In this document: in pieces, positions 24,410-36,415 of the stretch | Position numbering within the stretch: position 1 is the first letter of the stretch | Layout of the letters: every line of letters starts with the position of its first letter | Source: Taenia hydatigena | Lineage: Eukaryota > Platyhelminthes > Cestoda > Cyclophyllidea > Taeniidae | Direction of reading: 5' to 3' | DNA length: 64,000 nucleotides | Assembly (NCBI GenBank): GCA_036345935.2 | Contig: JADWOT020000007.1 | Span: 8,158,098 to 8,222,097 of the forward strand | Notes under the pieces: model-generated | Databases searched by the model: none | What the model was told of the DNA's origin: nothing | What the model saw: only the letters and a program-made list of their open reading frames with translations | Position numbers and translations under genes: made by a program

Positions 24410-25705
24410 GTAAGTTTGCTAAAGGCAGCAATCCCATTAAAGGACGAACAACGCAAAAATTAATGCCTTTAGAGTTTTAGTAAGTATTGGAAAAGGGAGG
24501 AGACAGAAGGGTAGTTGAGCTTCCTTCAGCACTTCAAAGGATCTGAGACCCGCATATGGCACTTAGAGGGACCCAATATTAAGATTTTAGCTCACGTTTG
24601 TTAAGAATTCTTACGCCCTGACTTAAAAGTTGCTACCCTAAACGTCCTACAGACAAGCTGTGCTAATGTGATTGCATAAATCCGACATTTTTACAATTTA
24701 TAAGACCAGGAGACTGTAGTGTGCAGCATTTAACTGCTTGTTTGTGTGGTTAACAAAACCTGCCGTAAATTAACTAATAGCATTAAACGTAGTAGCTCAA
24801 GTCCTCATCTTCAAAGAGATGGTGCGAGTCTTGCACAAAAAGTTTGCTAAATAATAAGTAAGCTATTACTTCCAAAGCCCTCCCGGTATTTACTAAGACA
24901 TATAATGCAATTATCAAGTGAAATCAGGAAAAAATTATTGGGAATACAATATTATGGCTTAAGAGTTTGACCAATAAGTAGTAAAACCATTCTTTTCGTG
25001 CCCAAATGGCTTGATAATGCCCGTGACGGTCCATTTACACTTTACGATGCGGACCAGCTTTAGGAGCACATTGGAAAGAGTTCGTTAGGTGGTGGGAAAA
25101 GAATATGTTGGAAAGATGCTTATCCAGCCGGGTCTGAACCTCGTGCACTGAGATTTTTGCCTATTTTGAATCCCAATTTGGGTGGTAGATCAGGGTTTTG
25201 GGATGTGAGACATACTGTGTCTAAATTGTCAAGAAAGTTTGCATCTAAAAATGTAAAAGATGTTAGAGCAGAAAGAAGTAACGGAAAACAGATTAATAGA
25301 AAGACAGGAGCAGAGGCTGCCAAAACCCGTCATTATCAAGAGATACTAGCATTGATAAACTATGTGGTAGTGAGGATGAGGCTCGAATAAGTCGGACCCC
25401 TAGGTGGATGATAGGTGACCTCGCTTTGATGCCAGCACACCAATTCCTTTAGTACGGTCTTGTTGCAAAGTCACGCAATCATGATGCATGCATAACTTGC
25501 CATTGTTTGGAATTGGCAAACGCAATATGCGGCCGGAAGTCCCGATTTTTCTACCTCACAAAGTATGGTAGCAGCGCCAATGGCAGAACTAATAATAGGC
25601 ACATATTTGATTAGACAGAAATTATTTCCTTAGATAGACACCAAGTGCCAACTATTATATTATTCGTTGATGAACTAATGACTTAATTGACCAAGTTTGC
25701 GACCT

Positions 25706-25960
25706 TCAGAGAAGTAGACCAATTAATGTGTGCTTAAAAAAGCACCTTTGTTCCGATGAAAGCAAGAAATAGGTTTTGCAGGTTGCTGCGTTGCTGGACC
25801 ACTTCAAAACGCGCTTTCCTCTAAACAGTATGAGTCGTTTCTCTACTTCTTGAATCGACACATGCATTTCAACAAGCAAATCATACGTTTGCCACACGTA
25901 AACAACTGCACAAGTGAATGCTGCAAACGTATTCATGCAAGGCGTGGTGAAAAATTGCAT
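25706..25960 (-). CDS. Possible minus-strand exon
   Basis: The frame contains YDLLVEMHVSIQEVEKRL, an amphipathic helix, after a plausible acceptor (TTCACTTGTGCAG). No donor or partner exon is clear. It would lie downstream of the F-box gene on the same strand. Confidence 0.2.
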   Translation of the reverse strand: MQFFTTPCMNTFAAFTCAVVYVWQTYDLLVEMHVSIQEVEKRLILFRGKRVLKWSSNAATCKTYFLLSSEQRCFFKHTLIGLLL

Positions 25961-27408
25961 TTGGATCGGACTCGAATGTTCTTCAAAGTGGCTTACAGAC
26001 TACCGAACACCATTAACATCTGAGCAGTATGTTCTGCAGAGGGAATTGAACAAAGCATAGACAGCTGCTTCGAGTATTTGCAGTCGTGCATTTCTGCATA
26101 GATTCAACCTGCAATCCTCCAGTTTTATGTCCCGTTTTACATGCTGGACTCATAAAATAAGTGGCGTGACAACAATTCTTCAGTTTCGGTTTCTTCGTCG
26201 TTTTGGTTCTGCAACACAATTGTAAGTTTGGTCAATGTCAGGACGTTGATGAATGGTAAGCACACATTACGAATCACTCGATCAACATTGCAGAGATATC
26301 ATACATGGTCATGAAGGACAAGTTGAGTGTGACACCAATGAGGGATTTGAGCGGCCAGTTCGGCGGTAGCAAGGGTAGAATAATGCCTCTTCCTTTGCCC
26401 CTTTGAGGACAATTGATAATACGAACTCGTTTTTAGACCATCATCGGGACTCGAAGACCCCTTTTTAATTGAAAAGCACACCTGCGCACGTCTCAGCTGT
26501 GGGTGCTGGGGTAGCCTTACAGGGGAGAGTTTAATGGCCTCCACACAATCTTAGTCATGCCGTGTCATTGACGTCCTCGCCTGCGCCAGTAGCAAGATCA
26601 ACTAAGAGATGATTCCGCTATTCACGCAATAATCAGCCAAATTATGCACTACCTCATTGTGAGGCAGCATTCCCTGGAGTAAAATTAAAGTGACTCACTA
26701 ATGGATACGGGATGGAGGACAGTGACAGTGAATCCGCAAAAATCCTCCAACGCCTGTAATTGTTCTCAACTTCACATCATGAAATGAAAAATACCTCCGT
26801 TGACCTTACTTTCGCATTCTCCTCCCTAATGTCAAACTGGACAAAGATAGCAACATCCTGCAAAGCGCTTTAAGGAAGTGAGCAGTACTTGCTACTGTCA
26901 AGCAGCTGTCAAGATGCAAACCTATCTTACCTGATAAATTAAAAAAAGCTATTGACAGCAGATAACACCATCTGGATGGCCAGTTGCATTTTGCGGAGTA
27001 TTAATCGGAAAATCTTGATTAATGCCGGCCAGTCATGGCTTGGTAGCAAAACCCTCATTTTAAATGTTTTGCCAGCTGCAATACTGGAATGAGGAACCTA
27101 CCACCAGCAATGAGCTACACTTCTCAGTCAGTATGCCTGTTTTTAAATCAATTGTGCTGATACGATTCCCTAAAATACCACGCAGATCACATTATTGTTA
27201 TTTTCCTCTACTTGGAGCATAAAGCCTATCCAAAGTTGCTACTTTGTGGCTACCCTCAGGAATGTTATTACAGTGTTATCACAATAAATATTTTAAGATT
27301 TTGGAACCGCTCAAAAGGTAGCATCGTGCTCAGCGCTGTGAATAATCAAGCAGAAAAGACGAAAAGGCGTTTAGAACTGCCCAGACAGCAATTTATTTTA
27401 TTCGCAGC

Positions 27409-27414
27409 TTTATT
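27409..27414 (-). terminator. Polyadenylation signal AATAAA (minus strand)
   Basis: TTTATT on the plus strand, 41 bases beyond the TGA of the F-box gene; further copies overlap at 27392-27402. It supports this gene having a normal, expressed 3' end. Confidence 0.45.
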
Positions 27415-27454
27415 TCATAGTCCCCCTGAACGTAAAATATTACTAAGGCGGGTC

Positions 27455-28426
27455 TCAAAATGGACTGCCACCTCGATAATACTCATTTCGCTTCCAAATG
27501 GAGACAAAACAGGCCCATCTAAATATCTCCATCCCATTCAGATAACCAAGTTCGCCCTCGTACAAGCACCACAGTCGCCAATTCGTCGAAATGGCTGCTG
27601 ATGGAGAGTCCCTAGAGCTGCCGAGGTCGCGATAAAACTCCTCGACCTGCTTCAGCGCACGCGTTTTGTCCTCCTTTGCATTCATTGCAACTACCACAAT
27701 CAGTGTTTGGTTCATCAGCAGGCTCCTTGCAATCGTCTTCAGTGTTATCCAAATATTCTGCTTGTCTGTACACTTTTGGTAATCCATAATGTGGAGAACA
27801 CAGCTGGCTCTCCTGATCTTTGTTTTGTCTGCTGCGAGTAGATCGCCAGCATATGACGATATTCCAGGAAACTGTGACCCGATACAAGACGACAGAAATT
27901 AGGTTTCGACTAAAACCTCAGTCAAGCCTCGCCTTTGTATTATAGGTAGACGTACGATAGCCTTCCGATGCTGGTTTTGCAATGGCACATACACATCACT
28001 ACGTCTATCCACTTCATGCACATAAGGCTCAAGTCCGTGCAGATCTCCCACAGACAACGGCTTTACGCTCGCCGTTGGAGAGATAATGAGGCATGAGAGA
28101 GGTTCCAATGCACGTCTGGAAACACGGGCGAAGGAGCGACGTAACCAGAGACGATTTTGTTCCTTGTAATATAGGTTAGCTCGAAGAACAGTTAGGTGTG
28201 CAGCAGGCAAGTTCTCTGACCATAATGCATCACAGAGTTGCTTATCGAACCATGTGAAACGACTGATGTGTCCATAAAAAGCTTGGTGACTATTCTTCTC
28301 AGAAAATATAGAGCTCAACCTTAAAATAGCTTTACTAAAAATCAAGCGATCAGCCTCATTGAGGAAACCGGAAATTCTTACTAATACTTCAAAGGGAAGA
28401 TCAAAAATGCTTGGCACTTGTTCCTA
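27455..28426 (-). CDS. F-box protein resembling FBXO4, two exons read
   Basis: Adaptor of an SCF ubiquitin ligase. The F-box (about residues 3-45, FDLPFEVLVRISGFLNEADR) sits at the start of the open frame and would bind Skp1. The C-terminal part (27871-27455) has a beta strand and NAKEDK helix like the G4 region of a small GTPase, then a Trp..Leu-Tyr-Glu-Gly..Leu-Asn-Gly-Met-Glu end, recalling the atypical GTPase-like domain and C-terminus of FBXO4. The two parts are in one frame but separated by an in-frame TAA (27899-27901). A GT..CACAG segment, 27916 to 27872, is exactly 45 bases, phase 0, and contains the stop, so a tiny intron is the simplest reading. There is no ATG in this exon. TTACTTTTAG just before 28426 looks like an acceptor, so a first exon lies further right. 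AATAAA follows. F-box call firm; FBXO4 assignment moderate. Confidence 0.6.
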
Positions 28427-28689
28427 AAAGTAATAAACGCCTTATGTGATGCACCGCAATGGAGACAGAGGCTAAAAGGTAGATCGCAAATGACTCACTC
28501 TGGTCGTTATTGTAAATGTCTGGTAGACCACGCAACTTCTGGCCCGCTCTGTGAATGATTTAAAATGACCGCATATCTGGTATACTGGTCGAGCACAGTC
28601 AGTCAAACGATACGGCGAATTCGATTTGCGAGGAAAATGATAAATCGTGTTTCTATAAAAATGTAAAGCAATGGGTATGAGCACAGCCA

Positions 28690-28880
28690 AGGAAAACAAA
28701 GATGGTGTTTGTATTAGGCAGCAAAATTTGTTTGAATGTAGTAGGACAGAGGTCTCCTCCAGTCGGGCGCGCTTGGACGATAGAACAAAAGTGCACACAC
28801 CTACCGGTTATTAGTCGGTCGTGGATGCGTATTCCAAAGGCTAGTTTATTTAGTTTATTTAGAATGTTGTACAGTATATG
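28690..28880. repeat. Probable SINE-like repeat
   Basis: The stretch has a tRNA-like organisation (GGTCTCC..CAGTCGGGCGCG, then GGTCGTGGATGCGTATTCC resembling a decayed B-box). It adjoins a repeated TTTATTTAG tail. It lies directly upstream of the F-box gene. No second copy in the window, so family and ends are uncertain. Confidence 0.25.
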
Positions 28881-30191
28881 TGGCAATAAATATTATCTCC
28901 TTCCCGAGTTTTATGATATAACATTCATTGCTTGTCAAAATGATGTCTGCTATTGATGCCATCGCCTTCCAACTCGGGTGGCATTGTTACCCAGGATATT
29001 TGTTACAGTGCAGTCATAGTCTGCAGTCGCAACTGCGGTGGCATCATAGCCTATGCATGGATGTTTGAGTCAGTGAAAATATACAGTCACATCATGCTCA
29101 TAAAATATCCCGGAGTATGAAGGTGCGTTAGTTGAAGAGAGCCATTTTTACTGCTTGATCCCAAAGTAGAAGGAAAACGCAGTCAGTGATCATTCCTGGG
29201 TGTGCTTTTTCCTCCGCAACAGCTCATGGAATAATGCTCTTGTCATTTAAGTCAAGTGCATGGGATTATTTGGTAATGAAATATTTGGGTATGCTCACAT
29301 GTCGAGATAAAATAGGAAAGAATAACATATATTTTAATGGTCGCAGCATCGTTCAGGCTGAAATAAAGGCCCTCATAAAGACTGCATTTTTTATATTAAA
29401 TTCAATAGCAAGGAATGCGTTTCGGCAAGGAAGTAATGGGATTTTGGGAATGACATCTGACACGGGCACTTTTAAACCGCTTCCAATGACTGATGTGCCT
29501 ATTTTACTAGCTTGAAAGATCCTCGATTTGGATGTTTCCATTCCCAACTGGGAACCATCATACTGATATTCTGAAATCAGGTTTTGTGAGTATGGCTCTT
29601 CTAAGCACAGAATAAATGCCCGTGTAAATGGTGATCTGCACCGCAGTCAACTGTCTGAAGGCACTCCGTTCTTTACAATATTTATCAGAAGCTAATAAAT
29701 TTATTACCGACTTTACTAATACGAAATGTGAAATGGAATGTTTTTGGGTTCCAAAGGGATATTAAGAGAAATCGTCTGACCCTGCAAATTCTATGCATAG
29801 TTAACGGATTCTACGTATTCTTTCAAGAAGAGTCTGCTAGATATCTCATACAATACCACGCCCTGTTAAAATTTAACGTTAGAAGTCCTGCCAGATGGTT
29901 GGAACGATGCAGCATATATAGTCTAAGTGAATCCTTGCAAAAGTTGCAGGACCCATGCAAACCGGAACGCCCTTCGGTGAAGCACCATTAACAAGCTTGC
30001 CAAACAACTCCCTGGAATGGAGATATCCACACCAATGAGACTTTCTAAGTAGACTTGAGAGGCGTTAGAGAGAGCAAAACATCCCCTTGTGGTGATGGCA
30101 TTGGCCATCTTTGGACGATTACTGAGAATTACTTATTCTCCTAGTAAGGTATTTACTAGTAAGGGCAGCGTTTTAGTAGCCTTTTTGTGAG

Positions 30192-30229
30192 CTGATACAG
30201 ACATTGGCGAAACCACTCCATTCGGTCAG
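30192..30229 (+). CDS. Small internal exon
   Basis: 38 bases between TTTTTGTGAG and CAG/GTAATG. Phase 1 in (fits 24409) and phase 0 out (fits 31882). It encodes Ser-Asp-Thr-Asp-Ile-Gly-Glu-Thr-Thr-Pro-Phe-Gly-Gln. Short, so its support comes mainly from the phase chain. Confidence 0.3.
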
Positions 30230-31369
30230 GTAATGGGGCTGAAATGGAACAGCAGCTATGGGAAGGGTTACGCAGCAGGATGCGATGAGGGAGTTAAGGA
30301 GTCGTTCTTCAGACGAAGCTCGGAGCAGTGTTGAAAAGTGCTGGATAAGGGGGACTCGGGGTCAGCAGTGTCATGCTCTAATACGGGGGTAGCTGGGCGT
30401 CAAACGACATCGGGTAGAGATTAGTGTCTGCTACATTTATTAAAACTAAAAATATTGAATATAATGTATTGACCAATTCAACCAGCTGATCACGCATTCA
30501 AGCATGGAAGTAAAAAGGAACTTCTCGCCATTTATAACCAGTGTCATGGTATCAATGCCTACGGCCAATTGTTTTTAAAATTACGGCAGTGAAAACCAAA
30601 CAACGTGCTACTGATCCATTGAATGCGTCAGTATTCACGGAGAAATTTGCGAATGGAACCAAAATTTGCAATTAAGCACTGGATACTCAAGCATATTTTA
30701 AGAAGAGAACCACCTATCCAAGCTAATACAGGCACCATAACTATGGGCAAAAGCCATCTTGACCATTGTTATCTGACCCACACAACGTGCGATAGCGTTG
30801 GAGAGGATCTCGCAGAACGTCTGATCACCTCATCTATCGTGATGTTGCATCGGTCGGCTTGCATGTGACCAGTCCTTCATCAATCTGCGTGACCGATTTT
30901 GGAAAATGGCAAAAGAAAGCCAGAGAAATGAATCCACGAAAAATGATAGCAATGAAGTTCTACTCAGCCATGCATCGTACTTTTGACCAAGGCAAAGGCG
31001 CACTGAGAATGGAAAGAGAAAAATATCCTCTGAGGTGTTCTACAAAAATGCGGTCTGAGAAGACAAGGTGACCCTAGTGAGTTCGATGATGAAGTTGTAA
31101 AAACTGGCTGCTGTACTTGCAAACAATGACAGTCGGGAAAAAAGAATGAAAATGATTTGTAAGAATGTCGGGGGCGTGGGGCTAATGGCAAGGAAGACAC
31201 TGCAGTCAATTTTATAAAATCTTCTTAACACAAACCTTTGGTACCATCATCTCTATAGTTGCGCTGAAATTTATGCAAAGAATCGGTTTCGAGAAGAGCT
31301 GCTTGCTTGTTACGTACTTGCTACTACTGTTAAGAGGAAAAAGGATGACAAACACCATTTAAAGTCAAA

Positions 31370-31800
31370 CCGCGTGATACAGCGCTGCTTCCAATCTCGG
31401 CTTTTGAGCTATATGCGATTAGTAAACGCCTCCCGCAAAGGTGTGCATGTGCGGTGGCAGTGGTGTGAGGCTTTCCTTCGTCGTCTTCTCATCACCATCA
31501 CTGCTACAATAAGCCTCAGTGTGCGGTAGATACCGGTTGTTGAAGATGATTGACGTGTCATGTGGAAGCACGCAACGCAGCGCCACATCTAACATCTGCC
31601 ATTGGGCTAAATAAAATAAGTAGTGGATGCCTGAAGTCAAGATGCACATGTGTGCTGATAGCGTGAGGCCTTCATGTCGTCTTCTTATCACTACTACTGC
31701 AATAAGCTTCACCGCTGAAAGATTACTTTACTAAGATTGTCGTTTTAATTAAAACCAAGCAAAGTATTATCGCTTCCAATCCCCACTGTTGAGCTAAGTG
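31370..31800. repeat. Local imperfect repeats
   Basis: A block at about 31443-31520 (GTGTGAGGCTTTCC, CGTCGTCTTCTCATCACCA) recurs at about 31645-31715 with changes. A CGCTTCCAATC..TTGAGCTA block at 31380 recurs at 31770. The order is A-B-B-A, so this is not a simple tandem array. Confidence 0.45.
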
Positions 31801-31881
31801 TTCCTGTTAAGCAGTTAAATGTATAATTGCTGACATTGCAATCAGTATCAAGCAAAAAATTTTACTTGCCGTTATTGACAG

Positions 31882-32178
31882 GCTTGGCATTTTTCAAGGT
31901 GCTGCATGACTTCTCTTTTTGATTTTGCATCAGTTATTTTTGAAGTGCATGTCGATTATTATTTTGTGGCTGATTTTGATCTGCTCGTCGATTCTTTGGA
32001 TGCTTCTCATGGATCTCAGTGGGTGCCACTTTCAAAAGGATTATACTCGAGTCGGCTTGTGGCGGGAAATAGAGTTATCAAGGTCTTTTTTGCGGGAGAT
32101 GACGACTACGAGAGGAAGTGGGATAGAAGTCGAACATTCTCTGACGTTTTGCCCTTGGCAGTGTGCATGTGCACGCAG
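31882..32178 (+). CDS. Long internal exon, acidic/aromatic segment
   Basis: The frame opens directly after TTATTGACAG and runs 99 codons without a stop to CAG/GTTTGT, phase 0 to 0. It encodes VDYYFVADFDLLVDSLDAS and AGDDDYERKWDRSRTF, an acidic sequence with balanced composition. Chance openness of this length between phase-matched splice sites is unlikely. No family recognised. Sits between the exons at 30192 and 33521. Confidence 0.5.
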
Positions 32179-33023
32179 GTTTGTGTGTGGGGGCGAAGGC
32201 GAGTTAGGTTGTGAAAATGATGGTGGAATTTCCAGCAAGCTGTTGAAAGCACCAGTATTTGTGAGACGTGTAGGCTTGCCTGTTGAAGCTGTACTTAAAA
32301 ATATTCTGCCTTAAATGTAATGAGCCATGAATAGGTTTTTCATTAAAATCTTGAACATCGCCACCTGCGTCCTCTCGCATGAAAAATGATTGATTAGCTC
32401 AGTAGAAATTGAGGATTTCGCCAAAAAAGTCAATAGGCTAGCTATCTTCCCGCAGAGTGAAAGTAAGCCTCAGTAATTTTGATACGACAGTCTTAATTGT
32501 TAGAACTTAAAACTGTTGCCCATATTTTTATTGAACTCCCAAAAACAAAAGGGAAGGGATAGTAGAGATCACAAAGAGCAGAGACTGCTAGGTCTAAAAA
32601 AAGCAAGTAATTTGCAATAAGGATGAAATCGAATTGTGCTATGCATGGCAGCGTCGAGTGCTGTGACGCGTAGCATGTCTCGCGTTGTTTAGATTGAATT
32701 CTTTCGCCATGACACGCCCAGAATCGATGAATACCACTTGTTGCATGAAGCGTGCCGCATGGTCAACTGGAGAGCTATAAGGGTTAGCCAATCAAACGCA
32801 AATTACTTCAGTTGAGAATTCGCAAGTGGAATCTTGTGCCCTTACACCCCTCAACCTTGGCCGATTATGCTTCACAACCGAGACTTGGAGGCAAAAAGCT
32901 CTCTTTCTAGGCTTACAAATTTTGCGTACTGCACGCAACTGGAAGTCAGTTCATGATCAAAGGAACTTCCAATGTTAATCTTTGAACAACCAAAATATTC
33001 ATTAAAAGCAGTTTTAATGTTTA

Positions 33024-33302
33024 GCCTTTTTGCGTGCTTCTACATTTGTAAGGACGAAGTTAAAGACAAATGATTTGACTAGAATTAATCAAGTTTTAAA
33101 TAGCGTAAGGCGACTGTTATGCACGCACAAAAGGCTTTTTGAGGAACTCCCTCTTTGGAGGAACCATAGCCGCAGTTTGGCATTAATAATTTGCCCGACA
33201 TTGATTTCCCCGTTTACTAACTTCAAACGCGATAACTCTGTAGCGACGGCAGATCTCAGTTCTTTCGCCCAGGCAAAGGATTCTCTGCAGCGATCGAAAT
33301 GA
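33024..33302 (+). CDS. Possible exon, basic helical
   Basis: After TTTAATGTTTAG the frame runs about 92 codons to TGA, with LTRINQVLNSVRRLLCTHKR and further helices. Its phase does not match the exons on either side, and the opposite strand is also open here, so strand and membership are unclear. Confidence 0.3.
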   Translation, partial: AFLRASTFVRTKLKTNDLTRINQVLNSVRRLLCTHKRLFEELPLWRNHSRSLALIICPTLISPFTNFKRDNSVATADLSSFAQAKDSLQRSK

Positions 33303-33520
33303 TTGGCCTTCTCAGCTCGAAGCAAAAAGCACAGATATTTTTAGAAGTTGACCACTCATAACTATCGGTACAAAGCTGCCTATCATCAAGACTAGCTTAG
33401 ATTGCCGCTACTTTAAGGCCTCCCAAAATCAACTTGAGTCATCCCATCCCAGCCACCCTAAGTGAAGAGCAGACAAGAAATTGATGATATTTCATTACGA
33501 TTATATCCACTCTTATCAAG

Positions 33521-33727
33521 GATCTGCTTCAACACCTGGAATCGAGTGTGTGCAAAAAGTTGATGGAGTCGTTAGCTACAATATGCAAAGCTGGAGATGT
33601 TAAAGAAACTGTGTTCATTGCGACGTGCACTTTTCATTTTGCTGATCTCATGGTCGAGGATGAATTCGCAGAAGGGCCGTTATGGAATGCGTTCATCGGC
33701 TGGATCTTAAAAACACCGATTTCACGT
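33521..33727 (+). CDS. Internal exon, helical repeat-like
   Basis: Acceptor CCACTCTTATCAAG and donor CGT/GTGTAT bound 69 codons, phase 0 to 0, matching 31882-32178. The encoded sequence (DLLQHLESSVCKKLMESLAT, then FHFADLMVEDEFAEGPLWNA) has the look of stacked amphipathic helices as in ARM/HEAT-type proteins. The frame continues to TAA at 33742 if not spliced. Function not assigned. Confidence 0.5.
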
Positions 33728-34059
33728 GTGTATAATAGCTAAGCACATGGATGGGAGTGCTGGACGTAGTGCAAAACAAACTCACGAGTTTTTCGAAATT
33801 CTATGCACTAGCTCAGTTCTTAAAGTGAAGAACTGAACCACGGCGCTTAATGTTAAGAAATCTTCGGTTAAAAAATGCGCTAAGCAATGGATTTTATGCA
33901 AAGGTCAACTTAATCAAGTACTCTGAAACGAGACTACAAAATCATAAACTGTAAAATTATCGCTAGTAATTTAAAGGAATGCGGCCAATATGAGGGCAAG
34001 AATTTACGAGACATTAAGACCTTTTATCCGTGTGATGTAAAAATTAGTCTCCTTCAGCC

Positions 34060-34800
34060 ATTGTCAACCTCGTTATGCCCCAAAGTCTCCCACCATTCTA
34101 AGCCGACAGAAGAATAAAGTAAGCCGTAGAACAAAGGTTTTTATCCATAGGTATTCTATAAAAGCGCTCTAGTTAGGTTTTAATCTCCCAGTTGACGCAA
34201 TCTGCAAACATGTGAAGAGGTAGAGATTTCGCCTTAAGCATACCCTTTCAAGTAATTTGGCTCACGGCCACGCGTATCACACTGACAGCACATTGCGCGG
34301 TGCTAAAATTACACAAACTCAACCCCGAACTAATAACTTCAATCAGGCGACTTTTGCAGGGTTGAAGATGGAAACAAAAATCTGGTGTGCTTGCCCTACC
34401 GGGACCATTCGGAGTCTCATCAAAAGATCATCAATGCGATTACACACCTCGGTGTTGTCTGCGGTCCTCTCCACTACAATTTTCCTCACTTTCTCATCAT
34501 CTCACATTCTCTTGCCATCACATCACTAACTGCACGAGGACAAAGAAGAATCTGTATGAAGGCTCGATCAGGTCGCTTTGTATCATTTCCACTCTTTGAA
34601 GGAGAGATGAAGAAGAGTATTACTACAAAGGGAGATAATAGACAATGGGTTTCAATAATCTGTCTAAGGAACTTCGCCTGTTTTTCTGTATTTATATTTA
34701 GCCTCTTTTGTATTTTTTGCTGTCCAAACAAGCGGTTGCGTCTTATTTCACAATGAACAACCCATAAAAGAGAAGTATATGAAATTTTGCATTGAATTGA
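34060..34800 (+). repeat. Dispersed 0.74-kb repeat, forward copy
   Basis: Aligns along its length with the reverse complement of 55770-56500. Shared blocks include GAGGTAGAGA, CACGAGGACA-AGAAGAATCTGTATGA, and GAGAGATGAAGA. Identity is roughly 70-75 percent by eye. One matched frame (ending RTKKNLYEGSIRSL) recurs in the other copy as RTEKNLYEVSTKSL, hinting at an old coding origin. Class unknown. Confidence 0.7.
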
Positions 34801-35413
34801 CAAAACCGCGGTCTATAGAACCCCGGTTTGTAATGGTGTTTTGCTGAGAATGTCGAAATACGGCACTGGACATTGGTGGTAAGGAAGAGAAAGCTATGTA
34901 ATCCTTATACTCTTTTGAATATACCATCAGGCCTAAAATAGGGCAAGCAAGGGGAAGCTTGCACTAGACGAGTATAATAGAATATCTGGAAGATAAGAGG
35001 GCCTTATCATCCTGATCGTCGAATCCGTATCACTTTTCATTGGCCGCAATCAATCAGCTTGTGTCAATCAAATCGTCCTATTTGTTGAAAGGGTATAAAG
35101 GACTAAGTAGAGAGGCGAAACCGATAACATGCTGCTTAGAAAGTTGCAAATTATTGCTCTTTATATTCATCCATCATGTATAGGACGGGTTAAATGCTGC
35201 ATATTTGTGCACTTATTGTTGCAAAAGGGTAAAAAATATATTAGTTTGATGATTATGGCACCTAACTTGCTAACCTCCCTTCCTTTCCTGGCTACTTTGA
35301 GGCCAAACAGCCTAAGTCCATTGTAGCATATTTGTTACTTTGGGATTAATTAGAGGCAGCAGAGATGTGAAAAGAGCGAGGTGTCATGCACCTGTCTGTT
35401 TCAAAACGATTAG

Positions 35414-35779
35414 ATTTCTCCTGCTGCACGACGCTGCAAATGTGGCCTTACCTGTCCGTCCCAGTATTGTCTTCTGACCTCTTCGAGAAAATGCAGGGAT
35501 ACTACACTGGTGGTAGCGAAAAGCGAATCTTATCTTGAAAATTATCAACCCTGGTTTTTACTGTTAAGGCGGAAGGAGTGCATATGTTACAAATGGGTGA
35601 CCACTGACGATCCACAACATAGTGACTGCAAACGACGTCGTCTACCTTCGGCAGCTATCCAGCACTCATATTCTGCCTGCAGGCTATTAACGAATGAGGT
35701 TAAACTAGTCGTGAAACGTGATACAGATTTTGCTATCGAGTTTCCTTACCACGCCTTCATGAAGACATCGATAATGTGA
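35414..35779 (+). CDS. Cys-rich exon, 121 codons open
   Basis: Opens after AAAACGATTAG and stays open to TGA at 35779. It begins with a dense Cys cluster (RRCKCGLTCPSQYCLLTSSR then Lys-Cys), has further Cys in Lys-Glu-Cys-Ile-Cys, Ser-Asp-Cys-Lys and Ser-Ala-Cys-Arg, and ends in a basic/hydrophobic stretch. This suggests disulfides or metal binding. Phase 0 in fits the exon at 33521-33727. A GAG/GTTAAA donor at about 35698 could cut it short. I do not recognise the family. Confidence 0.45.
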   Translation: MSPAARRCKCGLTCPSQYCLLTSSRKCRDTTLVVAKSESYLENYQPWFLLLRRKECICYKWVTTDDPQHSDCKRRRLPSAAIQHSYSACRLLTNEVKLVVKRDTDFAIEFPYHAFMKTSIM

Positions 35780-36207
35780 ATGTGGGCGGGACCCAATCCC
35801 TATTGAACTATATTAGACTTCATACTCCGTTTCGCGAATCCGACTTTATTTATACGTTCCAGCGTCTATCTGTAGACGCGCGTAATCATCAGCGAAATTT
35901 TACGTTTCTGAACCCAATTTTTCAAATCGGATGAATTTCCAAATTAGTCGAAGCACTATGATGCATAGGTGGCTGCTTGGTAAGCTGCCTCTTCAGCGGC
36001 ATAACATTCGGTAACCGGAACGAAATGCTAGTAAGTGCCTCTAATTCAATTCTGAATACGTTGCGATGACCAACGCGGGTGGTTAGTTAAGTCTCGGTTT
36101 GGGTAACGCGCACTTGGTTGACCGATTTGCATTGATCCAGTGGCTTGAGCTCAACATTAAAGGCCCCAATCCTTTTCTGTAGGCCAAATGCAGATATACA
36201 GCCTGGG

Positions 36208-36415
36208 TATTATTGTAGCGTCCTGAGGCCTTCTTGAAGGCAAAGGAAAGCACAATACCAGGGCAGAATATCTATTCAATAGACAGAGAGAGTAGAGCTG
36301 TTGGCATGGCCCGAAGGCCAGTCCACGCAAGTCAAGTAATATGGCCACCTCTGTCACTGAGACCGAAACCGGCAGTTCGGACAAACGAAATATTACAACT
36401 ATATCTCCTTTTGTC
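36208..36415 (-). repeat. Dispersed repeat, copy 2
   Basis: Matches 17393-17515 in the same orientation, with an extra segment at about 36267-36340 that splits the homology. Confidence 0.5.

Noticed and set aside
25120..25210. GGTTCAGACC on the minus strand as a tRNA B-box
   Set aside because: No A-box at the right distance and no cloverleaf.
27212..27601. 129-codon plus-strand frame
   Set aside because: It is the antisense shadow of the F-box gene's C-terminal exon.
29186..29547. Overlapping plus and minus frames of protein-like composition
   Set aside because: Both strands are open, neither has splice support, and no domain is visible, so neither could be preferred.
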